Source of the DNA: Winogradskyella sp.
GTDB lineage: Bacteria; Bacteroidota; Bacteroidia; Flavobacteriales; Flavobacteriaceae
Length of the DNA: 58,209 nt
Assembly (NCBI RefSeq): GCF_013213975.1
Contig: NZ_JABSST010000006.1
Span: forward strand, 1-58,209
Reading direction: 5' to 3'
Shown: piece after piece, positions 17,382-27,072 of the stretch
Layout: each line of letters opens with the position of its first letter
How positions within the stretch are numbered: position 1 is the first letter of the stretch
The notes under the pieces: generated by a model
What the model was told of the DNA's origin: nothing
The model's input: the letters and a program-made list of their open reading frames with translations, nothing else
The model's database searches: none
Made by a program: the position numbers and the translations under genes

Positions 17382-17414
17382 CAAATATAGGTAATAATAT
17401 TTCAATATTTCAAA
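17382..17414 (-). promoter_or_regulatory. hup promoter (TTTG-N21-TATATTTG)
   Basis: On the minus strand TTTG (17411-17414) and TATATTTG (17382-17389) are spaced by 21 bases, a full match to the Bacteroidota -33/-7 layout, 39 bases before the hup ATG. Confidence 0.7.
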
Positions 17415-17447
17415 CGTAATTAATTAAAATTTAACGTTATAAAGATT

Positions 17448-17455
17448 TACTTTTG
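17448..17455 (+). promoter_or_regulatory. -7 element of mutY
   Basis: TACTTTTG matches TAnnTTTG and lies 21 bases before the mutY ATG at 17477. No clear -33 element. Confidence 0.55.
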
Positions 17456-17476
17456 CCCTAAGCCTTTAACAAAAGA

Positions 17477-18526
17477 ATGGAATTTAATAAAACGCTAATT
17501 AACTGGTATTCAAAACATAAGCGAGATCTACCTTGGCGAAGAACAAAAAACCCATATTACATATGGCTTTCCGAAATTATTTTACAACAGACTCAGGTTA
17601 AACAAGGCTTACCTTATTATGAAGCTTTTGTTAAACAATTTCCTACGGTTTTTGATCTCGCAAACGCCTCCGAAGATGCTGTTTTAAAGCTTTGGCAAGG
17701 CCTTGGCTATTACTCCAGAGCAAGAAACCTCCATACTACTGCCAAACATATTGCATTTGAGCGTGATGGAGAGTTCCCTAACGCTTATAAAGATTTACTT
17801 CAATTAAAAGGTGTAGGTGATTATACGGCAAGTGCCATAGCCTCAATTGCGTTTAATGAACCTGCAGCTGTGGTCGATGGTAACGTTTATCGTGTACTCT
17901 CAAGATATTATGGTATTGAGACTCCAATAAATTCTACACAAGGCATTAAAGAATTTAAAGCACTTGCTACAACCTTAATCGATCAAAAAGTACCTGCAAC
18001 ATTTAATCAGGCTATTATGGAGTTTGGTGCTACACAATGCAAACCCAAAAACCCGTATTGTCTGGTCTGCCCCTTTAGTGAAAGTTGTATTGCTTTACAA
18101 AAAAATCAAATTCATCGCTTACCGGTGAAGCTCAAGAAAACCAAGGTAAAAACTAAGTTCTTTAATTTTCTAGTTTATATCGATAATAATATGAACACCA
18201 TTTTAGAACAACGCACAGAGAAAGGGATTTGGCAGAATTTATATCAGTTTCCACTCATAGAATCTCAGCGTAGTTTGAATGTTGATGAATTCCATCTCTT
18301 ACAAACCGAGGACAGCAAGTTGTTATTCAAGCCATTCGAATACAGCCTATATAATGAGAAGGATATCATTCATAAACTATCTCATCAACACTTACATACT
18401 AAATTCTGGATTATAGAACTGGAAGATATTCCTGCACAAGCAATGCCAGTCTCTCAACTCGAAAAGTTTCCAGTACCCGTTTTAATAGGTGATTTTATAA
18501 AAGCCTTCCCTTTTAATAGCCTCTAA
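17477..18526 (+). CDS. mutY: A/G-specific adenine glycosylase
   Basis: 349 residues, usual length. Catalytic Glu33 in SEIILQQTQV, helix-hairpin-helix LKGVGDYTASA, catalytic Asp134 in VVDGNVYRVLSR, and the four iron-sulfur ligands Cys188, Cys195, Cys198, Cys204 in the exact C-x6-C-x2-C-x5-C spacing. The C-terminal third is the NUDIX-like 8-oxoG recognition domain (NTILEQRTEKGIWQNLYQFP). It removes adenine opposite 8-oxoguanine. The order mutY-ssb-gldE-gldD is characteristic of flavobacteria. Confidence 0.95.
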   Translation: MEFNKTLINWYSKHKRDLPWRRTKNPYYIWLSEIILQQTQVKQGLPYYEAFVKQFPTVFDLANASEDAVLKLWQGLGYYSRARNLHTTAKHIAFERDGEFPNAYKDLLQLKGVGDYTASAIASIAFNEPAAVVDGNVYRVLSRYYGIETPINSTQGIKEFKALATTLIDQKVPATFNQAIMEFGATQCKPKNPYCLVCPFSESCIALQKNQIHRLPVKLKKTKVKTKFFNFLVYIDNNMNTILEQRTEKGIWQNLYQFPLIESQRSLNVDEFHLLQTEDSKLLFKPFEYSLYNEKDIIHKLSHQHLHTKFWIIELEDIPAQAMPVSQLEKFPVPVLIGDFIKAFPFNSL

Positions 18527-18572
18527 AAATCACTTTTTTTTCTTAATTTTAAACGTAAGATATCTAATTGAG

Positions 18573-18580
18573 TAAATTTG
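18573..18580 (+). promoter_or_regulatory. -7 element of ssb
   Basis: TAAATTTG, a perfect TAnnTTTG match, 19 bases before the ssb ATG at 18600. Confidence 0.55.
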
Positions 18581-18599
18581 TAGGCTAAAACTAATTGTT

Positions 18600-19049
18600 A
18601 TGTCAGGAACACTAAATAAAGTAATGCTAATTGGGCATTTAGGAGATGAAGTAAAAATGCATTATTTCGATGATAAAAATTGTGTTGGACGTTTTCCATT
18701 AGCAACAAATGAAACCTATACTAACAAAACAACAAACGAGCGTATTTCTAACACAGAATGGCATAATATTGTCGTTAGAAATAAAGCTGCAGAAATTTGC
18801 GAAAAATATCTAAGCAAAGGTGATAAGGTCTATATAGAGGGTCGCATTAAAACTAGAAAGTGGACTGATGATAAAGGTATGGAACGCTACTCAACAGAAA
18901 TACAATGTACTGACTTTACATTCTTAACAAATAAGAATGAACAAGCCAATCCACAATCGCATCAATCACAATCCTATAAACCAGCTACACCACAACAAAC
19001 TCAGTCAAACAGTGTTGTAACAGATGGAGATGATGATTTACCATTTTAA
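18600..19049 (+). CDS. ssb: Single-stranded DNA-binding protein
   Basis: 149 residues. OB-fold N-terminal domain: MSGTLNKVMLIGHLGDEVKMHY, TEWHNIVVRNKAAEICEKYLSKGDKVYIEGR. A Gln/Ser/Asn-rich linker (~115-140) leads to the acidic tip DGDDDLPF, which docks repair and replication partners. It coats ssDNA at forks. gldE starts 17 bases downstream. Confidence 0.96.
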   Translation: MSGTLNKVMLIGHLGDEVKMHYFDDKNCVGRFPLATNETYTNKTTNERISNTEWHNIVVRNKAAEICEKYLSKGDKVYIEGRIKTRKWTDDKGMERYSTEIQCTDFTFLTNKNEQANPQSHQSQSYKPATPQQTQSNSVVTDGDDDLPF

Positions 19050-19066
19050 TCTTAATTAAATTTATC

Positions 19067-20386
19067 TTGGACCCAGAACCCACGGTTTTAATTTCAAATT
19101 TATTAGTTACTAATACATCCTTTATAACTGGCGCTGTGTTACTCTTAATCCTACTCGCTTGTTCCGCTTTAATATCTGGTGCTGAAGTCGCTGTTTTCTC
19201 ATTAACCAAATCTGATATTGACAGGGGAATTAATGAGAAATCCGCAGCCATGGAAACCATCTCTAATTTATTAGAACGCCCTAAAAAGTTACTTGCTACA
19301 ATTTTGGTAGCTAATAACTTTATCAATATCGCGATAGTATTACTATTTGCTTTTTTGGGTGAAACACTATTTAAGGATGTCACTAATGCATTAGTGAGGT
19401 TCTTGCTTGAAGTGGTTACAGCAACATTTCTAATTTTGCTTTTTGGAGAAATTATTCCAAAAATATATGCCAGTAGAAATAGCGTTAAGTTTTCAAGCTT
19501 TATGGCTAAACCTTTAAAAGTATTAGATGTAATTTTCTCGCCAATAAGTTTACCCATGCGCTTTGTGACTTTGAAGATTCAAGATCGCTTTGGAAAACAA
19601 CATTCTAATCTTAGTGTAGATCAGTTATCACAAGCTTTAGAACTTACAGATAATAATGATACTACAAAAGAAGAACAAAAACTATTACAAGGTATCGTAT
19701 CCTTTGGGAACACAGATACTAAACAAGTTATGCGACCTAGAATGGATTTATTCGCTTTGGAGATAAATACTCCTTACGAAACCATTATCAAAGAAATTGT
19801 AGAAAATGGATACTCAAGAATACCAGTATATGAAGAAAGTATCGATAATATCAAAGGGGTATTATATGTTAAAGACTTATTACCACATTTAAATGAGAAA
19901 AATTTCAACTGGACTACCTTACTAAGAGCACCGTTTTTTGTTCCAGAAAATAAAAAACTAGATGATTTAATGGTCGAGTTTCAAAATAAAAAAGTTCACC
20001 TTGCACTCGTAGTTGATGAGTATGGTGGAACATCTGGTTTAGTTTCTCTAGAAGATGTTATTGAAGAAATTGTTGGTGATATCAGTGATGAATATGATGA
20101 TGATGATCTTATATATACCAAGTTAGATGATAATAATTATAGTTTTGAAGGAAAAACTCCCCTTAAAGATGTCTATAAAATTATTGATGTAGATGAGGAT
20201 GTTGAAGATTTCGAAAACAGAAAAGGTGAAGCTGAAACCTTAGCTGGCTTTGTGCTTGAGATATCTGGTGGATTCCCAAGGATAGGAAGTAAAATAAATT
20301 TTAAAAATTACGTTTTTACCATAGAAGCTTTGGAACGTAAACGTATAAAACAAATTAAGTTAACATTACTCAAATCTAATCTATGA
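19067..20386 (+). CDS. gldE: Gliding motility protein GldE (DUF21/CBS/CorC-type membrane protein)
   Basis: 439 residues beginning at a TTG codon (LDPEPTVLIS); I prefer this start since MDPEP is the usual GldE N-terminus and no ATG lies nearby. A DUF21-type membrane domain with three or four hydrophobic helices spans ~8-140, two CBS domains follow (VMRPRMDLFALEINT ... YSRIPVYEESIDNIKGVLYVKDL; LALVVDEYGGTSGLVSLEDVIEEIVGD), and a CorC/HlyC transporter-associated domain ends the protein. GldE is required or assists gliding and T9SS function together with GldD. ATGA overlap with gldD shows coupling. Confidence 0.9.
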   Translation: MDPEPTVLISNLLVTNTSFITGAVLLLILLACSALISGAEVAVFSLTKSDIDRGINEKSAAMETISNLLERPKKLLATILVANNFINIAIVLLFAFLGETLFKDVTNALVRFLLEVVTATFLILLFGEIIPKIYASRNSVKFSSFMAKPLKVLDVIFSPISLPMRFVTLKIQDRFGKQHSNLSVDQLSQALELTDNNDTTKEEQKLLQGIVSFGNTDTKQVMRPRMDLFALEINTPYETIIKEIVENGYSRIPVYEESIDNIKGVLYVKDLLPHLNEKNFNWTTLLRAPFFVPENKKLDDLMVEFQNKKVHLALVVDEYGGTSGLVSLEDVIEEIVGDISDEYDDDDLIYTKLDDNNYSFEGKTPLKDVYKIIDVDEDVEDFENRKGEAETLAGFVLEISGGFPRIGSKINFKNYVFTIEALERKRIKQIKLTLLKSNL

Positions 20387-20952
20387 AGCGTCTAATATTC
20401 CCTGTTCTAAGCCTTTTGTTAATAGGTTGTGGTAACGATCCTATACCTAAACCCAAAGCATACCTGAGATTGGAATACCCTACTGCCAATTATAAAAAAA
20501 CAATAAGTCCGCTTCCATTTTCATTCGATAAAAATGAACTTGCTGAACCAATTTCTAAGGTCAAAACATTAGGAACAACAAAAGGAATTGAAGTAAAGTA
20601 TAGCCAGTTAAAAGCTACTATTTATTTAAACTATAAGCCTGTAGAAAATGGGAATCTTGATAGTTTATTAAGAGATGCCCAAAATCGCACACAAAAGCAT
20701 ACTATGAAGGCAGATGAAATTTCCCAGAACCTATTCGAAGATTCTGAAAATAGCGTTTATGGGATGCTTTATGAAGTTGGAGGGGACGCTGCTTCTCAAT
20801 CTCAGTTTTATGTAACTGATAGTACAAATCACTTCTTAAGTGGATCACTTTATTTTTATGCTAAGCCAAACTATGATTCTATTTATCCAGCTTCGGAATA
20901 TTTAAAAAAGGATATTAAGCACATTATGGAATCCGTAAGATGGAACCAATAA
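20383..20952 (+). CDS. gldD: Gliding motility lipoprotein GldD
   Basis: 189 residues with lipobox LLIGC (Cys16) followed by GNDPIPKPKAYLRLEYP, the typical GldD start. The rest is a compact mixed domain with no enzymatic motif. GldD is an envelope lipoprotein needed for gliding and type IX secretion in Flavobacterium. The start codon overlaps the gldE stop by four bases. Confidence 0.93.
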   Translation: MKRLIFPVLSLLLIGCGNDPIPKPKAYLRLEYPTANYKKTISPLPFSFDKNELAEPISKVKTLGTTKGIEVKYSQLKATIYLNYKPVENGNLDSLLRDAQNRTQKHTMKADEISQNLFEDSENSVYGMLYEVGGDAASQSQFYVTDSTNHFLSGSLYFYAKPNYDSIYPASEYLKKDIKHIMESVRWNQ

Positions 20953-20984
20953 AAAAACCGCTGAGAGATTCAGCGGTTTTTTTA
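20953..20984. terminator. Bidirectional terminator after gldD
   Basis: Arms AAAAACCGCTGA (20953-20964) and TCAGCGGTTTTT (20970-20981), 5-base loop, A-run before and T-run after; serves gldD and the convergent lipoprotein gene. Confidence 0.9.
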
Positions 20985-21001
20985 TTATGCAATTGATTGA
21001 T

Positions 21002-22678
21002 CTATTCTCCTTGAGGAACCCATTCTCCGCCAGACTTTATTAAAGCAAAGTCCTCTGTAGAATTTCCTGGTGCCCATGTTGCAATAGTAACAATATATTT
21101 CTGCCCTTCTTCTGCACTTGGATTAATTGCATCAAGAACAAAATTTAGTGCAGTGATAATCATTTCATCAGACCAGTTTGTACTACCACCTGTTCTATTG
21201 AAATTTCCAAAATTATCAAGGTTTGCAACTGCAGCTTCAAATCCTTCAACTCCTGTTAAAGCATTTACTACTGTTGCATAATCACTAGACACTAAGGTAT
21301 ATCTAATTGTATTATCTGGAACCCATGTTCCGTTTTCTAGACCAAATTGTAAAGACGATACGCTTGGTACCCATTCGCCATTAACAACTGTATAAAGGTT
21401 TCCTTTTGTTACCGTTCCTTCAGAACCTCCTTGGAAAAATCTATAAATTACAAATAACTCATCGCCTTCTTGTGCGAAAGGATACTTTAAGTTTAAGAAT
21501 TGCGGTAAGTAATTTCCTGGTGATACAGAACCACTAAAGTTATTAAATGCACCTGGCTGACCAGATCCTTCACCCATTGAATCATAATCTGCAACACTTA
21601 AGTAGTATACACCATCTTCCTCATCCCAAGAACCATCAAAGTACATGAAGTATGCTGATAATGATTCTGTTGGGCCAGAAAAACCTGTTGTTCTGATTGC
21701 AAAATCCTGTACCCTCCATCTTGGTGAATCAGAATCTGTAGAACTATACTTAAGACCAACGTGTACCGTTTGACCATCGTAAGCTGAAAAGTCTAAATCT
21801 TCTGAAGTTGTCATACTCCCAAAAAGAGTCTTATCGAATGGTACTGCTGTCCATGTAGCCATCATTGGATCTGTTCCATTTGTGTAATCCGTAGAAATTA
21901 AGATATCAATTAAATCAGGATCACCTAAGAAATCAATCTCTTGAGTAATTTGTAATGTTAAACCTGTTTGACCTGCCAGATCAATTTCTGGTGAGATTAA
22001 CCACTCTTCCACGGCATTAGCACCACCGTCAAAACCAGATCCTTGAACGTTAGTCGATCCAACTGTCCACCCTAAAGCATCAGGACCAGAAACAGAAACT
22101 AATTCAAAGTCGTCATAGTTTGCTGGGAAGGCCGCCTCATAAACACTAGCTAGACCTACTTCTGGTACTTCTGTAAATCTGTTGTATCCAAATCTTACAA
22201 CTTGACCATCTGTTGGCATAGGAAACTGAGAACTTAATAAATTCTCAAAAGTCACATCAGGATTTTCCTCTAATAAGAATGCATTACTATTACTTGTTGG
22301 GTAATCAGTTGACCCAAGCACATATACATCTGCATTTGTAAAAGCACTAACGTCTTCTGGATCTCCGTCAAATAAATTAAAATTAACAGTTACTGAAGAA
22401 CCATCTCCCCAAAACGGGTATTTACTTGCTAAAAATGGAGGTAATATAGCTTTAGCATCTTCTAAATCGCTAAACGCTTCAAATTCTTCATAAAAATCAG
22501 GATCTCCATCTCCTTGATCAACCAAATCAGCATAGTCATCAGAGGTCAATGTAATTTCATCTGTTCCAATAACAGGCTCTGCCTGCTCAGCAAGATCATT
22601 ATTTATATCTTCAATAGGGTTACATCCTACGAAAACTAATCCTACAAGAGCAACTAATAAATAAACTATTCTTTTCAT
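21002..22678 (-). CDS. Outer-membrane lipoprotein with jelly-roll (choice-of-anchor J / DUF5017-like) domain, partner of the TonB receptor
   Basis: 558 residues. Lipobox VFVGC (Cys19) followed by acidic sequence (NPIEDINNDLAEQ) suggests surface display. Residues ~180-330 resemble a choice-of-anchor J/DUF5017 domain: EEWLISPEIDLAGQ, DILISTDYTNGTDP, ATWTAVPFD, HVGLKYSSTDSDSPRW. Flanking regions contain repeated motifs such as LPPFLASKYPFWGDGSSVTV and LPQFLNLKYPFAQEGDEL, which look like an internal duplication. It lies 12 bases downstream of the TonB receptor and most likely acts as its substrate-capture lipoprotein, though it is not a SusD homologue. Substrate unknown. Confidence 0.75.
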   Translation of the reverse strand: MKRIVYLLVALVGLVFVGCNPIEDINNDLAEQAEPVIGTDEITLTSDDYADLVDQGDGDPDFYEEFEAFSDLEDAKAILPPFLASKYPFWGDGSSVTVNFNLFDGDPEDVSAFTNADVYVLGSTDYPTSNSNAFLLEENPDVTFENLLSSQFPMPTDGQVVRFGYNRFTEVPEVGLASVYEAAFPANYDDFELVSVSGPDALGWTVGSTNVQGSGFDGGANAVEEWLISPEIDLAGQTGLTLQITQEIDFLGDPDLIDILISTDYTNGTDPMMATWTAVPFDKTLFGSMTTSEDLDFSAYDGQTVHVGLKYSSTDSDSPRWRVQDFAIRTTGFSGPTESLSAYFMYFDGSWDEEDGVYYLSVADYDSMGEGSGQPGAFNNFSGSVSPGNYLPQFLNLKYPFAQEGDELFVIYRFFQGGSEGTVTKGNLYTVVNGEWVPSVSSLQFGLENGTWVPDNTIRYTLVSSDYATVVNALTGVEGFEAAVANLDNFGNFNRTGGSTNWSDEMIITALNFVLDAINPSAEEGQKYIVTIATWAPGNSTEDFALIKSGGEWVPQGE

Positions 22679-22690
22679 TTTTCTAATTTT

Positions 22691-25264
22691 TTAAAATTTT
22701 AAAGTTGCACCAACACTAAATGTTCTTCCGAAACCGTAATAAACCAATGCAGTTTGCGCATTTGAATCTGCCCCATCTAAAGCATCAGCAATATAATGTG
22801 TGTTAAAGATATTATTGATTCTAGCTATTAACGACGCTCTAAAAGGACCAAAGTCAAAGCCATGAGTCATTGCCGCATCGAAAACTCCATATGCAGGAAC
22901 TTCCCAAGGATCTGGCGCGTTAGCATCTCCTCTATCACTAGGATCAAAATCCGCATATAAACGATCAAAGTAATTATAGTCTACAGATAATCGTGTGTCT
23001 TTACCGAATTTGTAATCTGCGCCGATCGCTAAAGTTGTTTGCGCTGCATCACCAACTGGTGTGTCTTCGATGAATAAGTTTACAACATCTACAACATTTT
23101 GTTCTTCATCAAGAATATTTACATCTGTAACATCGTCTTCCCATCTCCAATCACCAAAAGATGCCATACCTGTAATGTTTAACTTATCTGTTGCCTTATA
23201 AACAAAATCAACTTCGATTCCTTGATGAATTGCATTTACACCTAAGATATTAGCAAATCCTGTTTCATCTGCACTCAATTGGAAAGCTAGAGTCTCTGTT
23301 CTATCTCTCCAAGCTGTTCTATATAGGTTGACATTAGCAGAAAGACGATCTCCTCTAAATCCATATCCTACTTCAAAGCTGATGATCTTTTGGTTTTCCG
23401 CATTAGCATTTATCTCTTCATTATTAAAGTTAGGAAAAACAGCATCAAAATCAGGAGCTCTTTCAAAATATCCAAAATTTACAAACACGTTGTGCTCGTC
23501 TGTTAATCTATAGTTAGCCCCCCCTTTTGCACCAAAGGCAAAGAAATTATAGTTATCTGTTTCTTGTAATGGATCCCCATTTAAGTAATTAAAGTAATCT
23601 TTCCTTTTGTAAGATGTATTAGCAGCGTTAAGCGCAACAAAGGTGTTAAATTTCTCATTAACATCGTACTCTAATTGTAAAAAGGCACCTAACCAACCAA
23701 CAATACCGTCGTTATTATAGGCGATTTTATCACCAACTCTTGAAATACCTGTTGGATTATTTACGTTATCTTCATTAATAATAAATTGGCCACCTAATAA
23801 ATCTGTCACCTCTCTAAAGTGCTTACCAATATATCTCCTAAAGTCTAAACCGGCTAAAAGAACCATGTCATCATTTAAGTCAGACTTTAAGGTAGATAAA
23901 AGACCATACCAATTGTGATCGTTACGTGATGCTCTTAAAGCTGCACTAGATCCATTTGCACCGTTAGCAATATTCTCATCTACAATTCGATCGAAATCTA
24001 ATGGTCCGAATTCTCCAATTCTATACTCAGGACTTTGGAATTTATACCTTCCGTCTGCATCATCCCCTAAAGTCTCAGAATCACTTCCTAGAGTACCCCC
24101 TCCACCACCGGTTCCAAAAGAAACGTAAGCTGCAGTTGATATACTTGTATTTTCGTTTAAATCCCAATAGTGATTTAAAGAGATTTGTGGTTTATGATAG
24201 AAGTTGTCTTCGATGAAAGTAACTTGTCCATTTTTATAACCCCAATCTGAATTATATTTGATACCGTCTTCACTTCTTCGGTAAGTATCGATTAAGTGTC
24301 TATTTTGTCTTTGTCCGTGGCGTTGTTTTGCACCAAAGGCGGTAAATGATATTTTGTGCATTTCATTTATTTGCTTTGATACATTAACGAAATACGATAC
24401 CGCGTTAAATTGGGTCCCTCTTACATAACCATCGCCATCCGTTTTAGCAACAGAGACAGTTGCAGCATAACCATTGTCCATTAAACCAGTTGAATATGTT
24501 AAACCAAACTTCTGGTAACCATCATTCCCTAAAGTTGTTATAAGACTTCCACCAGCTTCAATATCTGTTGTCTTTGTTAAAATGTTAATTGTACCTCCTA
24601 CAGATGGCACAGCAACTCTTGCGGCACCAAGACCTCTTTGTACCTGCATAGAACTGGTAACATCACCAAGTCCAGCCCAGTTGCTCCAGAAAACACGTCC
24701 ATTTTCCATGTCATTTACCGGAACACCATTAATCATAACAGCAACGTTTTCAGAAGTAAATCCACGTAAGTTAATACGTCCATCTCCGAAACCACCACCC
24801 GACTTAGTAGCATAGACACCAGGTGTTGACTTTAAAACTTCTGGGAATTCTTGAGTTCCCAACTTTAATTCAATGTCTGCAGATCTCACAGTAGAAACTG
24901 CTACAGGTGTTTTTCTATCAACTGCTACTGAAGCAACAACCATTACTTCGTCCAGACCTAAATCACTAGACATTAAATTGATTGTTCCCAAATCAGTATT
25001 TCCGTTAAAAGCTATTGTTTGACTTACATAACCCACATAAGAAATTACAATTTCACCAGAGGCTGAATCAGCAGTTAAATTAAACTCACCATCAAAATTG
25101 GTATTTGTACCATTTGCTGTTCCCTTAACCAGTACATTAGCCCCAGGAAGAGGTGAGTTTAACTCAGCGTCCATGACTTTTCCAGTGATAGTCGACTGAG
25201 CAAAAGCAACCGTAGTGAATAGCATCATCACCGTTGCAAGTAAAAATTGGTTAAATTTTTTCAT
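22691..25264 (-). CDS. TonB-dependent outer-membrane receptor with carboxypeptidase-regulatory-like domain
   Basis: 857 residues. Signal peptide (FTTVAFAQ), then a CarboxypepD_reg-like domain at ~24-105 (TGKVMDAELNSPLPGANVLVKG ... ISYVGYVSQTI). The plug covers ~115-235 (VEVLKSTPG-type LKSTPGVYATKSGGGFGDGRINLRGF and VPSVGGTINILTK). The remaining ~600 residues are a 22-strand barrel, ending SVGATLKF with C-terminal Phe. It imports a substrate across the outer membrane using ExbBD-TonB. The lipoprotein downstream is its likely partner. Short length and lack of the SusC signature place it outside the SusC group. Its promoter overlaps a perfect inverted repeat. Confidence 0.92.
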   Translation of the reverse strand: MKKFNQFLLATVMMLFTTVAFAQSTITGKVMDAELNSPLPGANVLVKGTANGTNTNFDGEFNLTADSASGEIVISYVGYVSQTIAFNGNTDLGTINLMSSDLGLDEVMVVASVAVDRKTPVAVSTVRSADIELKLGTQEFPEVLKSTPGVYATKSGGGFGDGRINLRGFTSENVAVMINGVPVNDMENGRVFWSNWAGLGDVTSSMQVQRGLGAARVAVPSVGGTINILTKTTDIEAGGSLITTLGNDGYQKFGLTYSTGLMDNGYAATVSVAKTDGDGYVRGTQFNAVSYFVNVSKQINEMHKISFTAFGAKQRHGQRQNRHLIDTYRRSEDGIKYNSDWGYKNGQVTFIEDNFYHKPQISLNHYWDLNENTSISTAAYVSFGTGGGGGTLGSDSETLGDDADGRYKFQSPEYRIGEFGPLDFDRIVDENIANGANGSSAALRASRNDHNWYGLLSTLKSDLNDDMVLLAGLDFRRYIGKHFREVTDLLGGQFIINEDNVNNPTGISRVGDKIAYNNDGIVGWLGAFLQLEYDVNEKFNTFVALNAANTSYKRKDYFNYLNGDPLQETDNYNFFAFGAKGGANYRLTDEHNVFVNFGYFERAPDFDAVFPNFNNEEINANAENQKIISFEVGYGFRGDRLSANVNLYRTAWRDRTETLAFQLSADETGFANILGVNAIHQGIEVDFVYKATDKLNITGMASFGDWRWEDDVTDVNILDEEQNVVDVVNLFIEDTPVGDAAQTTLAIGADYKFGKDTRLSVDYNYFDRLYADFDPSDRGDANAPDPWEVPAYGVFDAAMTHGFDFGPFRASLIARINNIFNTHYIADALDGADSNAQTALVYYGFGRTFSVGATLKF

Positions 25265-25299
25265 ATAAAATTTAAGTTAATTGGTTTCTAATAGTTCCG

Positions 25300-25327
25300 C
25301 AAAATTACAACTATAACTAGTTGTAAT
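25300..25327 (-). promoter_or_regulatory. Promoter and operator-like inverted repeat of the TonB receptor locus
   Basis: On the minus strand TAATTTTG (25300-25307) is a perfect -7 element, 35 bases before the ATG at 25264. A perfect 10+10 dyad, ATTACAACTA (25304-25313) and TAGTTGTAAT (25318-25327) around TAAC, overlaps it on the upstream side, where a repressor would block RNA polymerase. Confidence 0.65.
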
Positions 25328-25425
25328 ATTACTTAAATGTTAAGAATATTAACGTTTCAAGTTAATTATTGAATTCGTATTTTTTTGAAAAAATTTTGAA
25401 TGTTATTAAAACTTCTTAACAGTTT

Positions 25426-27072
25426 TTAACAATTCTTCTTGTAAAATTCTATTAAGTTTTGAGTAGAAGTATCGTGGCTTGACTCAGATGCGGTACAGTT
25501 TAACTCTTTAAGGATAGATTTAGCTAATTGTTTGCCCAATTCAACACCAAATTGATCGTAACTGTAGATATTCCAAATGATACCTTGTACAAAAATCTGA
25601 TGCTCATAAAATGCGATTAGTTTTCCTAAACTTTCTGGCGTTAATTTTTGAATAAGCACTGAAGTTGTTGGTTTATTACCTTCGAAAACCTTGAATGGCA
25701 ATAGCTTTGTGATTTCTGAATCACTCAATAACTGTGACTGTAACTCAGACAATACTTCTGTCTTGGTTTTTCCATTCATTAAAGCTTCAGTCTGTGCAAA
25801 ATAATTAGACATGAGTTTGTTATGATGGTCCCTATTCCCATGAAGTGACTCCACAAAACCAATAAAATCTGCAGGAATTAATTTAGTCCCTTGATGAATT
25901 AATTGAAAAAATGCATGTTGCGAGTTTGTTCCTGGCTCTCCCCAAATTATATTTCCTGTTTGATAGCTAACTCTATTACCTGACCTGTCTACACTTTTTC
26001 CATTGCTCTCCATTATACCTTGCTGAAGATAGGTTGCAAATTGGTTCAAATATTGTGTGTATGGAATAATAGCTTGACTTTCGGCATTAAAAAAGTTATT
26101 ATACCAAATGGTTAATAATCCAGATATTACGGGAAGATTTTTATCAAATTGAGAATCTCTAAAATGTGTATCCATTTTACCTGCTCCAAGAAGCAGACTC
26201 TCATAATGATCATACCCGAGTGCTAAACTAATTGATAATCCAACAGCACTCCATAAAGAGAATCGCCCTCCAACCCAGTCCTTCATTGGGAAAATATTAT
26301 TTGCATCTATTCCAAATGCTTTTACACTTTTAATATTAGTAGAAACGGCAACAAAGTGTTTTGAAATTGCTTTTTGTGGTAAGGAATTTAAAAACCATGC
26401 TTTAATTGAATTTGCATTTGATAAAGTTTCTTGAGTCGTAAAGGTTTTAGAAACAATCACAAATAATGTAGTTTCTGGATTCAAACCTTTGATAATTTCA
26501 TTATAATGATCTCCATCGACATTACTTACAAAGTAGGTGTTCAGATGATTTTTATAATACTTTAGTGCATCTACAACCATTGCCGGACCCAAATCTGATC
26601 CTCCAATCCCAATGTTTACAACATCTCTAATTGCTTTACCTGTAAAACCCTTGTGCTCTCCATTGACAACTTTATCTGTGAAATCTTTAATCTGAGCCTT
26701 AACATTTTGAACTTCTGGTATGACATTAGCACCATTAACAAGAACTTCATTATTGCTTGAAGTTCTCAAAGCGGTATGTAATACAGCGCGCTTTTCGGTT
26801 TCATTAATGATATCACCTTCGAAATACTTTGAAATAGCATCACCTAAATCCAACTCATTAGCCAAATCAATAAGTAATTCTATGGTCTCCTTTGTAATTC
26901 TATTTTTTGAATAATCCACATAGAAATCGTCCCAATGTATGGTTAGATCATTTGCGCGATTTGGATTAGAATTAAAAAGTGCTTTTAAATGATGAAGCTT
27001 TAGATTCTCAAAGTGTGATTGCAGCTTTTTCCAAGAATCTGTACTTGTTGGATTGGTTGGTTTTAATGCCAT
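25426..27072 (-). CDS. pgi: Glucose-6-phosphate isomerase
   Basis: 548 residues. Family signatures: GIGGSDLGPAMV, the sugar-phosphate loop SKTFTTQET, DWVGGRFSLWSAVGLS, GTNSQHAFFQLIHQGT with catalytic His, and the C-terminal QLAKSIL. It interconverts glucose-6-phosphate and fructose-6-phosphate in glycolysis and gluconeogenesis. The ATG overlaps the stop of the upstream M23 peptidase gene by one base, so the two are translationally linked. Confidence 0.96.
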   Translation of the reverse strand: MALKPTNPTSTDSWKKLQSHFENLKLHHLKALFNSNPNRANDLTIHWDDFYVDYSKNRITKETIELLIDLANELDLGDAISKYFEGDIINETEKRAVLHTALRTSSNNEVLVNGANVIPEVQNVKAQIKDFTDKVVNGEHKGFTGKAIRDVVNIGIGGSDLGPAMVVDALKYYKNHLNTYFVSNVDGDHYNEIIKGLNPETTLFVIVSKTFTTQETLSNANSIKAWFLNSLPQKAISKHFVAVSTNIKSVKAFGIDANNIFPMKDWVGGRFSLWSAVGLSISLALGYDHYESLLLGAGKMDTHFRDSQFDKNLPVISGLLTIWYNNFFNAESQAIIPYTQYLNQFATYLQQGIMESNGKSVDRSGNRVSYQTGNIIWGEPGTNSQHAFFQLIHQGTKLIPADFIGFVESLHGNRDHHNKLMSNYFAQTEALMNGKTKTEVLSELQSQLLSDSEITKLLPFKVFEGNKPTTSVLIQKLTPESLGKLIAFYEHQIFVQGIIWNIYSYDQFGVELGKQLAKSILKELNCTASESSHDTSTQNLIEFYKKNC

